Below are positions 1 to 11,997 of a stretch of 64,000 nt of DNA, piece by piece. A program made the translations under genes and the position numbers. The DNA comes from Carex sylvatica (Eukaryota; Streptophyta; Magnoliopsida; Poales; Cyperaceae): contig CAXKVR010000451.1 of the NCBI GenBank assembly GCA_964058845.1, positions 1-64,000 of the forward strand, in the 5' to 3' direction. A model generated the notes under the pieces. That model did no database searches and had not been told where the DNA came from. It saw only the letters and a program-made list of their open reading frames with translations. The first letter of the stretch is position 1. Each line of letters begins with the position of its first letter.

Positions 1-730
1 AATAACGTAGCTATAGCAGAAGCTATCATACATAGTGTTTTTTCCTTTTCAAATAATTTATATTCTATATTTCTACTAATTATCAACATAATCAATAGGA
101 GAATTGAGGTAACAACTAAATCACAACTAATCTAAGTCTATACTTTTTATCAATTATGCAAATAAGAGGAAAAAAAAAATCTAAAAAGTAATATTATTTA
201 ATAGTTCATATTACATACTATTACATATTATAATAGACAAAGAATAATTAATTTTATAATGTAAATGAAGTCAGTATACATATTTAAATATTTTATATAT
301 TATAATAATACTAATAATCAAAATCAACTTTCAATTGAAACGAATGATAATACTTTTACAAATATATTGTATGAAGAGCAATCAAAATGAAGAATTAATA
401 TTTGAATATTTCTCAATATAGAATGAGAGAATAAATCATGCACAAATAAAAACGCATATAGTTTGGTTTAGCATACTTATCGTAGAAGACCATGTAGAAT
501 TAAAAATAGAAATAGAAGAACAGAAGTCCATATAAATTGTTAAAAAAAAAACTCATATAGCATAGCGGTAGCAATAGCGCGTCGCATTTAGCGGTAATAA
601 CAGTCAGCTATTACAGCTATAGCGGTCGTAGCTGAGTTAGCGCACTTTTATCTCATAGCATAGCGTTTATGGTCCGAAAAAGCTATAGCGCTAGCTATAA
701 CGCCACTATAGCTAGCTATTTAGAACACTG
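1..730. mobile_element. hAT-like non-autonomous element, right part
   Basis: The stretch ends in GCTATTTAGAACACTG at 715-730, which is the reverse complement of the CAGTGTTCTAAATAGC type of hAT terminus. The first 100 bases closely resemble 61383-61480 inside another copy of the family (61321-61899), so the left end lies outside this window. The outer 200 bases are full of short palindromic TAGC/GCTATAGC words, probably subterminal binding motifs. No coding sequence was seen. Confidence 0.65.
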
Positions 731-919
731 CTTCTAATAGATGTTATACTGAGCAAATATATACATAGAGGCTATGGCTACACAACTACATCTTATATAT
801 ATTTAATGTGGGGTTCAGTTAATGACGCCAGACAACAATATCAAGGTAGCAAGGCTTATCAGGCCAAAATAAGAGACAACTTCTTCTTTTCTTTTCGAGA
901 ATTTTTCATCTATAGAATT

Positions 920-1215
920 TATGTAGTGTTTTGTTTTCAACAAATACAGTAAGATTGAATTTATTGAGTTCTTATTGAGTCCAATACAATATTATGGATA
1001 AGATTCAATGGTTCTTATCCAATTTTAATACGATTGAATGTGAAAATAAAAATATTTTTCTACTTTTTTTTTTGGGATTCGACTCAAAGTGGTTGTCACG
1101 TACATTTGATTGTGTTAAAATTGAATAAGAATCATTGAGTCATATGCATAACATTGGATCGGATTCAATGAATCCAGTCTTTCTATATTTGTTGAAAACG
1201 AGATACTTTTCATAT
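920..1215. repeat. Inverted-repeat MITE, copy 1
   Basis: The arms GTTTTCAACAAATACAG (about 935) and its complement around 1183-1204 frame a centre rich in ATTGAGT/ATTCAAT words. A second copy with the same arms lies at 19258-19532. Exact ends and target duplication were not resolved. Confidence 0.55.
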
Positions 1216-1730
1216 TTTCATCTATTGAATTTAATAATTTCTATATAAAAAAAAATATGTGTTGCAACTTGCAACGTTTTAGTATGATGACGCAATATCA
1301 TTGAAAAAATGCTTTTATTTTTCATTTTATGAATGTTAACTTTCTATTGATTAATTTAGAATTTGCTTAACTAGTTTACAAATTTAATAATCTATTGGTA
1401 TATTAATAATAAAAAAATGTGTGTACAAGAGTTCAAATTTTTTCTCCTCTCAGGACCTCAAAATCTTCAGGACTGGCCATGCGTTCAAATTGACTGTTTG
1501 AACTATGAAAATAGAGATATTGATCCATATATAGTACATACTAATCTGCACTAAGCATATACCATGGCATCTTAAAATAATGCTGGTTCTGAACAGTTAT
1601 TTATAAGAATTCAAGTACATGCTGTCAAAAAATGAACTTTTTACAAGCCAGCTGAATCAGACATAATTACTGCATCCAAATGTGAATTCTAAAACTACAA
1701 TTGCATTTGCATTTTAATTATTTTGTCTAG
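1216..1730. other. Probable intron before the protease exon
   Basis: This AT-rich stretch shows no protein similarity. It ends in TTTTGTCTAG, a good splice acceptor directly before the protease reading frame, so it is probably intron. No other exon of the protease was recognised upstream within the window. Confidence 0.5.
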
Positions 1731-2446
1731 GAGAGGAGTTTGCCATGCTCTCGGGCACAAGCATGGCAACCCCGCATGTTACGGGCATCGCTGCATTAAT
1801 AAAGCAAATGCACCCGGACTGGAGCCCAGCCGCCATAACCTCAGCTATGATGACAACAGCCGACAGAAAGGATCATTTTGGCTATAATATCCTAGCAGAG
1901 ACAACAGACGGGCTACTGACAGCAAACCCGTTTGACTATGGTGCCGGTGCAGTCTATGCTGCACGTGCAATGAACCCTGGTTTGATTTTCGACATACGCT
2001 TTGAGAACTATGTCCAGTTCCTTTGCACAGTGCCTGGAGTGGATGAAGGATCTGTCAGACGGGCACTAGGGATAAACAACTGCCCGACTTCCAGTATGCG
2101 ATGGTGTTCTGATTTGAACACGCCTAGCGTGACCATTGCGAATTTGGTGGGATCAAGGAAGGTCATGAGAAGAGTCACAAGTGTTGGTGACGAGACCGAG
2201 ACGTATGTGGCATATGTTAGGGAACCGACTGGGGCTGCTGTGAGGGTTACACCTAGGATTTTTAGGATCAATCCAAATGCATCCAGAGGCTTCAGTATTA
2301 CGTTTGAGGCTCGGGAGGCGACAAGCGGTTTTACGTTTGGTGAGGTGGTGCTAAGAGGAGATAAAAAACATGTTGTTAGTATGCCTCTTGCAGTTTCTGC
2401 TAGTAGTGCACTTGGTAGTGAAATAAAACTAACTGCCCTGAAATAA
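1731..2446 (+). CDS. Subtilisin-like protease (SBT2 type), last exon
   Basis: This is the final exon of a secreted subtilase (MEROPS S8), a serine endopeptidase of the plant cell wall or apoplast. The exon opens with a split glycine codon, then EEFAMLSGTSMATPHVTG, which contains the catalytic serine in GTSMATPH. The peptide continues through the conserved region after the active site (AALIKQMHPDWSPAAI, FDYGAGAV, NPGLIFD) and the C-terminal fibronectin-III-like domain (PSVTIANLVGSRKV, SRGFSITF, FGEVVLRGD) to a TAA stop. The DLNTPSVTIANLVGSR and FGEVVLRG wording fits the SBT2 subfamily, where the active-site serine lies in the last exon. The exons for the signal peptide, propeptide and the Asp and His of the triad are not in the window; either they lie beyond position 1 or this is an orphan gene end. 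No stop or frameshift interrupts the 238-codon exon. Confidence 0.85.
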
Positions 2447-3193
2447 AAGGAAAAGACTTACAGTGAGATGAACTCTGGGGGTAAGGTTGGTTAATAAGGC
2501 TAAAGATATTGACAACACTGGTTTGACTTTATACATACTATAGAGTCGAAATATTAAAAATATATATATGTGTGTGTGTGTGTGATTTGTGTATTGCATG
2601 AAGTTAAAACAGCATTGTCAATATCATTACCCGTTAATAAGGTGCCTGTGTATGGTACTCTGTTTTAATTTGAGGTAGAGAAAGTTCATTACTTCAATTG
2701 GTAGAAATCAAGTTGTATGGTTGTTAGTTTCTTGCTCTATTGGGTCATTTTGTTCGAAGGGGAAAAAGAAGAAAATGGGGTAAAGTAATTCAAACATTGT
2801 TCTTGAGAAAATTTTACATATTTGACCCCTCTAATTATATCACATTTTGCATAAAGTTGTGTTTTTTCCCCTCTGCCCCTCTAATTTTGGAAATCTTATT
2901 ATATCATGTCAATTTAAATATTTTATTCAGGATACCCCATATTCCCTTAAATGTATTCCTCACATGTCAGTTGTCACCCTTTAATATAATGTCAACTATT
3001 TTTGGTTCCGCAATTTGTTTAACGGTTGTACATTTGTGTCGATGCAATCAATCTTATCTTATTTTATATAATCCGCTTATTTATAATGTCAACTATCTTG
3101 TTTTGCATAAAGTTGTGTTTCATATTATAGTTTCTTTTCTTTCTTTCTTTCTTTTTTTTTATATGGAAGCATTTAACTAAGGATTTTTTTTAT
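2447..3193. other. Intergenic / 3' region after the protease
   Basis: There is a (TG)n microsatellite near 2565-2583 and otherwise T-rich sequence. A 146-codon open frame at 2740-3180 has low-complexity composition and no recognisable domain. Nothing else was seen. Confidence 0.4.
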
Positions 3194-3415
3194 AAAATAG
3201 AATCAAATTTAAAGATTTTAATAAAACAAGCACACTGAATTTTCATTTTTATGAAAAATAGCTTGAGGTAGTTTACAATGCAGACATTAAGTATGATAGA
3301 GCAAATGCATTTCTGTCTCCACTGATCCAGGATCAAATGATCAGTAAAGTCCTTTTTCATAAAAATCAAATTTAGCGTGCTTGTTTTGATGAATTATTTA
3401 AATTTGATGCTATTT
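3194..3415. repeat. Fold-back MITE
   Basis: The left arm (ATCAAATTTAAAGATTT, then AAAACAAGCAC) recurs as its complement in the right arm (GTGCTTGTTTT, then AAATTTGATGC), each about 60 bp and diverged. No target duplication was established. Confidence 0.5.
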
Positions 3416-3423
3416 AAAAAAAA

Positions 3424-3995
3424 AAACTATAAACTATGATGCATCATTCATCGTGTTTTGCGTTTAATAGACTAATGACATTAATTTATTGTGATCTTAA
3501 TTTTTTAACAAATCAACTATGGAAAATGCTAATAGTAGCATAGAGGGTCTTCGTGCAACGACTCAATATTTGATTTTTTTTTTTTAAATTCTAACGGTCG
3601 ATCCGAAGGGTTCAACATGATCTCCATATGAATATGTACTTGCAAACCAAATTTTACATATTTTTTTTAGAATTTTTTTACTATTTTTTTAGATAGGTAG
3701 AAAATCACTTGATCTAAAAATTATTTACCATTCAGATCGTCCAATTAGTTTCATTTATGGATTTTTCCGACTAATTGTCCAATTATTTTCAATTATGACC
3801 AATTATTTTTAATTATGACCAATTATTTCAATTATTTTTAATTAATTACTTGGCAGTATTATGTCCGTTTGATGACCGCATACCGTTATTTACAACACTG
3901 GTATAAAAAACTATGATGCATGATATTATTCATCGTGTTTTGCGTTCAATAGACTAATGACACTAATTTATTGTGATCTTGATCTTTTAGCAAAT
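3424..3995. repeat. Direct repeat (~85 bp) around an hAT-like remnant
   Basis: A segment with CATCGTGTTTTGCGTT at 3424-3516 is repeated at 3905-3995 in the same direction. Between them lie a fold-back fragment (3540-3720, related to the element at 54676) and a remnant ending in CCGTTATTTACAACACTGG. The same end occurs near 34030, so it is probably a decayed hAT terminus. Confidence 0.5.
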
Positions 3996-4438
3996 ATTCT
4001 TGATTTCCCTACTTGGCTTTTGACAAGAAGGAACCAATTTATGCGGATATGCTTCTTCGTGCATCGTTCCTTTAGAATTCTTTTATCTCAACGGCTTTAA
4101 AGTTTAAACGAATAATTTATTTCACTCTAGAAGTCATCACTGCTTAATTTCGAATAATTCGGCGGAATAATTCAGCGGGAAGGATTTGAAAGCTATTTTA
4201 TTTATAGTTATCCTCCTGTTTAATTATTGTAGATGATTAGCATAATAGCATAGCATCAGCTGCGAGTCTGCGACGCGGCGGGTCGCTTGCGCTTATCCTC
4301 TCCACCTCACGTACAATGGGATTTGAAGTCCACGTGGCCACGTGTCATGCGTTCATTTATCTCGGTCAACTCTGACTGATCTCCTGTGGCAGGCCTTTCA
4401 TGGCTCTTTGTGTAGTGTTGTGTTGTTTTTGTTGACAG
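3996..4438. other. Intergenic, nothing recognised
   Basis: This is unique-looking sequence with one GC-richer patch at about 4255-4330. No gene, RNA or element was recognised on either strand. Confidence 0.3.
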
Positions 4439-4732
4439 AGCCATAGTGACAAATGAATAGTTCGGGTTCGGTTCGGCAGGATAAAAAATTTGTGACTCGG
4501 ATATAATTTGGGTATAATTCGGAAATAATTTGGTACAATAAAAATGCAAAAAAAATACCCAAAAAGTTTCTAAAAAATATATATGTATTCGTGTTTTTCT
4601 AGCGGTTTATTCGCGAATAAAATATATTACACATTTTTTACATTTTATTCGGAGTTCTATTTGGAAACATCAAAAAAAAAAAAAAAACGTGAATAATTCG
4701 TGAATTAAACACGAGTTGTGTGACTATGGCAA
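4439..4732. repeat. Small inverted-repeat element
   Basis: GCCATAGTGACA near 4440 and TGTGACTATGGC near 4719 form 12-bp inverted ends with one mismatch. Inside, TTCGGGTTCGG and GAATAATTCGTGAATTAAAC recall subterminal repeats of hAT-derived MITEs. No clear 8-bp duplication was found. Confidence 0.45.
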
Positions 4733-5519
4733 GAGTTGCTCCCAATGTGATTTCTGATGTATTTGAATTGAATTATTGAGGAACCTGTCTATAAGATATT
4801 TTCGTTTAGTGAGCTGAAATATTTTAATTCGTGAATGAATATAACAAAATCGGAAATACGGATAAATTTTATGTAGAAGTGTATATATATTTTTTTAAGT
4901 TATGTTTTTAAATGTTTACTAATTATTTTATTGATAAAAAATAAATTTATAATCAGCCAAATTAATGACTCTAATTTCTAGATTTACTCTTTCTTTATTA
5001 TGAAATTCACTAAACTACTCTAAATTACTATAAATATCTAATACTACTTATATATATTCTTAACTACTCTATTTTCTTAATCCCTCGTCTCTCTCCACTA
5101 TCGGATCCACTCTATTCTAACTGTCGCCACGCTCCAAACTCCGTGATACTGCATTCTTGATTATGCTCGGCTCCGGTCCCTCCCTTCTCTTTTATTCTTC
5201 TCTCCACTCGTGGAGGTAAGAGCCGAGAGAGATGCGTGCCGGAGGTAAGACCTAGAAAGGGGTGGAAGGAGGCGGCTGTTAGGGTGTTGAAATCATAACA
5301 TAATTGTCTTTGTTAGATACTTTTTTTTTTCCAATGGATCGACTCCAAAATATTTGAATAGTAAAATTATTTGTTTGCGATTTAAGAATAATGATTTAAA
5401 TGTTTTGTTAATTTTATAATCTTATCAATATAGTACATGAAGGTTAAGTTTTGTATAGTTAGTTTCAAGATATATTTTTTTTAGTAAGAGTTACTTTCAA
5501 GATATTTAACAAATGAACG
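4733..5519. other. Intergenic, nothing recognised
   Basis: The sequence is AT-rich apart from a C/T-rich patch at 5085-5290 (CTCTCTCCACTATCGG onwards). I found no frame with protein-like composition. Confidence 0.3.
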
Positions 5520-5797
5520 AGTAAAGTGTCACTTATCATGAATTATTTGAAAAAATATGTTTAAAGTTAACTATATGCGCACAATATAACTACAAATTAA
5601 TTGGGAAGTTGAAATTTCAGAAAGAGGCTTGCTAAAAAAAAAATTCAATGAAATCAGTAGGATATATATTGACATGAGAACAAATAAAAATTGCAGTATT
5701 GATGTTGACTGCAAATGATGAGTATAAGAAAATTCCACAAACAATCAACAAAATTATAGCAAATAAAAATATATATTTAAAAAAAAAATCTGTTGAC

Positions 5798-6254
5798 TAG
5801 GATGTCAATAGCATCGATGCTTTTATCCGTTTATCCGATCTGTATGATATCTGAAAACATAGATAAAAATATAAAAAAAAAACATTAGCTTATTAGATAA
5901 TGATATTTTTTGTTATCTTATTTTTATATAAGATAATTTTTACAAATAAAATTATAGATATAGATATATATTTTATATAAAAATGATACATGATACAATA
6001 AAAAAATTTATTTTATTAAATTTTCATATACAAATTTAGTTGTATATATTTATTTATTTTTCTTGTTTTCTTATTTTAAAAAATATTTTATCAAAAGCAC
6101 AAATTAAGATGTCAATGCCACTTTTTATCTGTTTATCCGATCTGTACTGTATTCAAAAAAGACAAGTAAGAGAAAAAAAAAATTCCGATATCATTACTGA
6201 TACGGATATGAAAATATTTCCATCCGACCCGTACCGTACCCATTGACACCCCTT
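5798..6254. mobile_element. hAT-like MITE (TAGGGGTGTCAATG family)
   Basis: The element starts TAGGATGTCAATAG and ends CATTGACACCCCTT. It is flanked on both sides by the identical 8-mer CTGTTGAC (5790-5797 and 6255-6262), as expected for hAT transposition. Inside, TATCCGTTTATCCGATCTG occurs twice in degenerate form. The same family forms the outer element at 50171-54241. It is 457 bp with no coding capacity. Confidence 0.85.
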
Positions 6255-6628
6255 CTGTTGACAACATTTTTCACACTTAAATAAACATATGCATAACAAA
6301 AAACAAATCAGATACGTTGACCACATGCATTTTCCCCGCGCAGGATATATATATATATAACAATATAACTACAATATAACTACAATATAAGCACAATATA
6401 TTTAAAGTTATATAGAAAAAGATGTTTAAAGTTAAGCATGTGCATAAGCACAATATAAGCACAATTGTAAATTATATAGAAAAAGATGTTTAAAGTTAAG
6501 CATGTGCATAAGCACAATATAACTACAAATCAATTGTAAAGTTGAAATTTCAGAAAGAAGAAATAGATTTCAATAAAGTCAGTAAGATCTTAAAATGAGA
6601 ATAAATAAAATTATCATATTGACGTTGG

Positions 6629-7389
6629 AGGTGGGCTGCAAACGAATCAAACCAAATCGAACTTATTCCAGTTTGAGTTTGAGTTAGAATAAGATTCTAA
6701 CCGAACTGGTTTGATTTGTTTTAGAACGAACTTATTTCGAATTGAATTAATTAGGAACTATAAATTTTTCGAATCGAAGTCAATCAAATTACGAAATATA
6801 ATTTTTTTGGCAATCTTAGTTATACCGGTAGTTTATGCATTATATTTTTTTCTCACGGAACAAAATTCACACGTGTTCGTTTTACCTTTAACAAATTCAC
6901 ATTGATGGATTATGGGCCAGCTCAAAATTCCCTTATCTTCTACGCTGCTGGATTGATTAAAAATTACGGCATGAAACTAGTGAAATACTCAAATATAGAA
7001 CTTATTCCATTACTAATATGTTATGTTGCCGAAACATTTTTCTAATATAAGTTACAATAATATTAATAATTTTGAGCTCTGATATAAGTTTGATTCCTAC
7101 ATTATTATTTTTTTTGAGGAAAAGCTCTTGGGCGTTGATTCCTGCATTATTAAATATTGATGATTGAATCCATTAGTTGCATTATTTAAGATTCGAACCT
7201 AAATAGTTTGTAAATCAATTTCAAACGAATTATATCTAGTTTAAGTTTAATTTGAATAAGATTCAAACCGAACTGATTTGATTTGTTTCAGAACAAACTA
7301 ATTTTTAATCAAATTAATTATAATTTTTTTTCGAATAAAACTCAAATCAAATCACAGGCTATAAACTTTTTGTGTTTTTGTGCGGCCCT
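6629..7389. mobile_element. hAT-like insertion in the second duplicate copy
   Basis: The left end GGTGGGCTGCAAACG and right end GTGCGGCCCTA are imperfect inverted ends. Internal words such as CCGAACTGGTTTGATTTG occur near both ends (6700 and 7270). Flanking GTTGGAGG and GTTGTGGA suggest a decayed target duplication. Boundaries are approximate and rest mainly on comparison with the uninterrupted copy. Confidence 0.5.
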
Positions 7390-7460
7390 AGTTGTGGATG
7401 ATAAATATAAGAAAATTTTCACAAACGATCAATGAAATTATAACAAATAAAATCCCTAAC

Positions 7461-8220
7461 CACATTTCTCACGTGTGGATCGGCTTAATACATTAATAAA
7501 TTATATATCACATAATTTGCAAATAGAGCCGTTTGTGCAAAAGGATTGTCATTGACACGCAAACATGCCACGCGAATTGCGCGGATTCGCTGTAGCCTGT
7601 AGGTATATTTATAATCAAATCACGGCTTTGGACAGCTGAGCCAACTTTTATTTATTTTGCAATCCCCAAATTACCCTTGGCATCAATTTCTTCCGTATAA
7701 AAGAAAATTACTTTGACTTATCCTTGTTAAAAAATTGGTGACGTGACTAAGATGATGGATAATAACACGCAAGTCATGTTATGTAATCAGACGTGATGTA
7801 ACTGAGTTAGTAACAATCTAACTAATTTTTTTCTCTATTTATAGAGCAATTTTGTTCCGACTTATTTACTATTTTATTGAGAGTGCCTCGTCAATTTTAA
7901 TTTTTCAATCAAAATTTAAAGTTATAAATAGCGATTATAGCATTATAGCTTTTAAGGTTCAAAAAAAACTATAGATAACTATTTAGAATTATTATAAAAA
8001 AAATAATTAATAGTTTTTTAGTTTTTTAAATCTAAAAAAACTATAGTGTAGCTATTGGGTAGCTATAGCTAGCTATCTAGAGCTATAATTCAATTATAAC
8101 ATGTCTTTTACTTCATAATGTGATTCACTTGATTATTTATTATAAAAAGTTTCTTATTTTAGCATCTTATCTATTTATACCTTTTATTTTCGACAAATCA
8201 AACATGTTTCTCTTGATAGG
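7461..8220. other. Intergenic with a decayed TAGC-rich remnant
   Basis: From 7917 to about 8100 there are GCTATAGC-like words (AAATAGCGATTATAGC to GCTATAGCTAGCTATC) that look like a decayed copy of the TTCTAAATAGCG hAT family. The rest shows nothing recognisable. Confidence 0.35.
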
Positions 8221-8225
8221 AGAAG

Positions 8226-8400
8226 CCGGCATTTTTATTAATATTCAAAGTTAATTATAAAAATATCCACATATCTGAGTTTTTATAAAAATACCAGACC
8301 GGCCATTAAATGGCCGATTGAGAATTAAAATGAGAACCGGCTATTTAATGGCCGGTTGAAAATTTCTATTTTTTTAGAAAAAATTATGATTTATCTATTT
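8226..8400. repeat. MULE-type end with paired hairpins
   Basis: CCGGCATTTTTATTAATATT is followed about 50 bp later by two short palindromes, CGGCCATTAAATGGCCG and CCGGCTATTTAATGGCCGG. This layout matches the ends of the large MULE at 10416 but uses a different hairpin sequence. The opposite end was not found, so it may be a solo or truncated element. Confidence 0.5.
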
Positions 8401-8880
8401 TTTATTGAAATATTAGAAATATTTTTTATAGTTCTTCAAAAATTGATAAAATGCTATATAATTAGATTTATTAGAAGGACTGCAACAAATAATTGATAGC
8501 ATGCCATATAATTAGATTTAAGATAGATATAAAATTACTATTATTTTACCGTTCAAAAACAATAATTTTATATCTATTTAAAAAAATAGTAAAAAAATTC
8601 ATAAAATTATAAAATTTGGTCTCCAAGCATATTTTCATATGAATATTACATTGAGGGGTTTAGATTAACAATTTAAATTTTGAAAATGAAGATATAAAAT
8701 ATGAGATATTATGAGCTATAAAAAGTATGAGCATTTGGAACCCTTCTAAAAAAATGTGTTTATATATATATGTACAAGTCGGATTTTAGACTTGTGAATT
8801 TCTAACCATTACCCATGTGAACAACACTTATTATTTTAAAAAGAAGGAACTCTGATAAATCACGTCATTTATTTATTTTT

Positions 8881-9703
8881 ATTGTTCTAAATAGCGCGCT
8901 ATAGCACCACTATAATGATGATATAGTATTTTTGGACCATAAACGCTAAGCTATGGCATCAAAACACGCTATTTGAGCTACGGACATTATAGCAGTAATA
9001 GCGATTCGCTATAGCGTATAATGCAAATAGCGCGCGCTATGCAAGATGAGCTTTAAATAAAGGCTCAAATTGAATTTTAACCGTGAATTTTTTTTTTGCA
9101 ATTGACATACTAAGCTTTATATAAAACTATTAATTATTTAATGAGAAATCCATCAAACAAAATCAAATAAGGAAGCTACAACGCACTATGCAACATTAAC
9201 TGTTTTTCTTTTCTTTTCAATTTATATGGGCTTTAAATAAAGGCTCAGATTGAATATATTAAGATATTTCTTTAAGTAACAAAATGATACTTACTATATG
9301 GTAGTTTGAATATTTTGAATAGATTAAGATTGTTAATTATGCCATGATGTCTATGTTACTTTGAAATTTAAATAGAAAAAAGATAGATTATGTCATGATG
9401 TTGAATATATTTTGAATTAAAAAAAAAATCGATAGTTTATGATATTAGTATTACTATGGATATTTTGAGTCGCAATTTGAACTTTGTATTGGTTCAATAT
9501 GAATATTATAATTTTTTAATTAATTTGATGTTATTTATTGTTCTATAAGACTTAAATAATGTTAATATTTAGTACAAATAAATGATATAATTTTTATAAA
9601 AATAAAAAAACACTATGTAGTATAGTTTTCGTTATAATGACGATATTCGCTATAGTTTTTTTTTAGACTTTCCGCTATGACTCGATAAACGCTATTTAGA
9701 ACC
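8881..9703. mobile_element. hAT-like non-autonomous element (TTCTAAATAGCG family)
   Basis: Left end ATTGTTCTAAATAGCG and right end CGCTATTTAGAACC are inverted, and both are flanked by TTATTTTT (8873-8880 and 9704-9711). The target duplication is low complexity, so it is weaker evidence than usual. The interior is AT-rich and non-coding, with subterminal GCTATAGC words. It is 823 bp and related to 1-730 and 61321-61899. Confidence 0.65.
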
Positions 9704-10415
9704 TTATTTTTTTAGAATGTCTCTTGCACATAAATGAATATGTTTTTTTTTTTTTTTGGTAAAGAGACGAAGTCCATCACCATAGAAGTTACTTGTGAGA
9801 AAATATCAAGAGTTCTCATTGCTAAGTTTTAAATTGTCATACTTTTATATTTGACTTTTTAATTATCTAATTAATATAAAACTAGATTTGAAATTATCAT
9901 TTAAAAAAAAATCAAAGTAACATAAAATATGAAACTCGAAGGAATTATATAACGTTAGAAAATTTGAGACGTACAAATTAAATATCTTGTGCTTGAAGTT
10001 TTTCAAGTTTCATCCATTTAATATTGTATTTAATTTAATTATAATACTTAATAAATAATATTCTAAAATATAAGGCTAAATTATATTTAAATATAAAGGT
10101 AAAAAATTATAAAATTTTATTATGAAAATTAAAATTAAAAATTTAGAAATATGAAAAATTATGCCCGTGAGAGGGAGCAAAAATGAATCAAGTTAATAGG
10201 ACTTAAAAGGATATTTTGTTAAAAAAAATATTTTAAAAATTTATTTTGTTTCAACTGTTATAAAAAAAATTATACAATTTCTCCAAAAATAAATAAATAA
10301 GCCAACTAGATAAAAACAAAAACAAACCATAAAAGCCTAATCGAAATTATACTCGTCGACAAGCAACAAGAAATATTTTATTCTTAGAAATTATTAAATC
10401 CAAACGTACAAAAAT
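9704..10415. other. Intergenic, AT-rich
   Basis: Runs of A and T with no frame or element recognised. The last nine bases (10407-10415, TACAAAAAT) are the left target-site duplication of the large MULE. Confidence 0.4.
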
Positions 10416-10577
10416 CGGCCATTTTTATTAATACCCCTAAAAAAAAACTAAATTTTAACAATGCCCCTGCCATTTTTTTTTTTTTATTCTTGCCCCGACC
10501 GCCAGGCCCACTGGCGGCCCATTTATTGAAGGAAACCGCCAGGGCCCAAGGCGGTCCACTACCCCAAGCAAACCGCC
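10416..10577. repeat. Left terminal inverted repeat of the MULE
   Basis: After the AT-rich outer 90 bp come GC-rich palindromes: CCGCCAGGCCCACTGGCGG, then ACCGCCAGGGCCCAAGGCGG. It pairs with 19085-19244. The PMD gene's leader begins just inside, so this repeat probably holds that gene's promoter. Confidence 0.9.
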
Positions 10578-10842
10578 CCCCCCTCTTGCGGTCCGCTATG
10601 CATTAATACTCCCCAACAGACCTCCCTCCCACCCACTCCTCTCTGCCCTAATCCGCCCCCCTGCCTCTGCTCCGAACCAGAAGAGAAAAAAAAGAGAAAA
10701 AAGAGGAAAAAGAGAAAAAAGAAGGAAAAAGAAGAAAAGATTTGCGTCGCCGCTCCTGTCTCCGCCCCTGCCGCTGCCGTCGCGACTGCTCCGCTCCTCT
10801 CCCGCTCTTGAATGTAAGTTTTTTCGATTTGATTAGTTAAAT

Positions 10843-11110
10843 TTAGGGTTAGGGTTAGGGTTAAGATTAGTGAATCGATAATGGTTGAATTAGTTGAATT
10901 GATGAATTGGTTGAATTGTGACTCGATAATGGTTGAATTAGAGTTGTTCCGAATTGGTTGAATTGCTCCAATTGGTTGAATTGCTCCAATTGGTCCAATT
11001 GGTTGAATTGGTTGAATTGGTTGAATTGGTGGAATTGGTTGAATTGGTGGATTGGTGGAATTGGTGGAATTGGTTGAATTGGTCGAATTGGTCGAATTGG
11101 GTGCTTTATT
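10843..11110. repeat. Telomere-like and GAATTGGTT arrays in the leader intron
   Basis: At about 10843-10865 there are three TTAGGG-type units, followed at 10880-11110 by a degenerate 9-12 bp array of (GGTT)GAATTG words. Both lie in the presumed 5' leader intron of the PMD gene. The array is purine/pyrimidine skewed, and its long complementary open frame is an artefact of the repeat. Confidence 0.6.
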
Positions 11111-11997
11111 GAATTGTTTGGATTGGGGATTATTAATAAAAAAATAATTATGGTAGAATTGCTTAATTTTTTTGAATGTAATATAGTTCAATTTAGGGTT
11201 TATGGTTATGAATTGTGAATTGCTTAAAAATGTATAGTTTATGATTCCCTTCTTTGAATTTAGGGTTTATGATTCAATTTGGGGTTATTATGGTTGAATT
11301 TTTTGATTTGTTTAGAAATATAAAGTTAGAGTTTATGGTTTACAAAATTTAGGGTTGAGAGGTTTTTGACGTTAATTGACGAAAGACATGTATATATATT
11401 AATAGAAATTAATTTTAAGTAAAAATAAATTATTTTAAAGTATATCAAAATTAGTTTAAAAATTGCCTATTCGTTATTAAGTGAATTGCAGTTTTTTGTT
11501 TTTCTTGCAAATTTCATATTTTTATAAAATTTAATAGTAAATAAAATTTTTTATTTTTATAAAATTTAATGGTTAATGGTGAATAAAATTTAGTAGTAAA
11601 TATAATTTGCTTAGAGAAATTAATTTGTTTATAAAACAGTCCCTGCCTAGGGACCTCTTTGTGACAGGATGTAAAAAGTTGTATGATACGTATTTTTTAA
11701 TTGAAATTTCATAGAAATACTAGTTGCAAAATGTATAAAACTTAATAATATTTTCAAACATAAATTTGAATAAAAGAAATGATTATTTTGAAATTTATTT
11801 GATAAATTACGAGCACATGTAGTTATTTGGTAATTTGTTATAATTAAAATTCGATTAAAATTCATGTGTTTCGGTTATTGGTTAGATATATATTTTACAA
11901 ATATGGTGAGATGAATTGTTGTTGTAATAATAAAAATATGTGTAGTTACTATTTTTTAATTATTGTGATTGATTATATATATTTTTTTAAATGTAGT

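Larger units (their letters stand above)
5520..7460. repeat. Local duplication; second copy split by an insertion
   Basis: Bases 5520-5797 (GTTTAAAGTTAA, GTTGAAATTTCAGAAAGA, TATAAGAAAATT) recur at about 6425-6628 and continue at about 7386-7460. In the first copy GTTGACTGCAAATGATGAG is continuous. In the second it is split by a ~760-bp hAT-like insertion, so the first copy preserves the empty site. Confidence 0.6.

Noticed and set aside
2740..3180. 146-codon open frame on the + strand
   Set aside because: Low-complexity Phe/Ile/Leu-rich translation of AT-rich DNA, no domain and no gene context.
10559..11191. 210-codon frame on the - strand with (NST) repeats
   Set aside because: It is the complement of the GAATTGGTT array plus the GC-rich terminal repeat; repeat-driven, not a gene.
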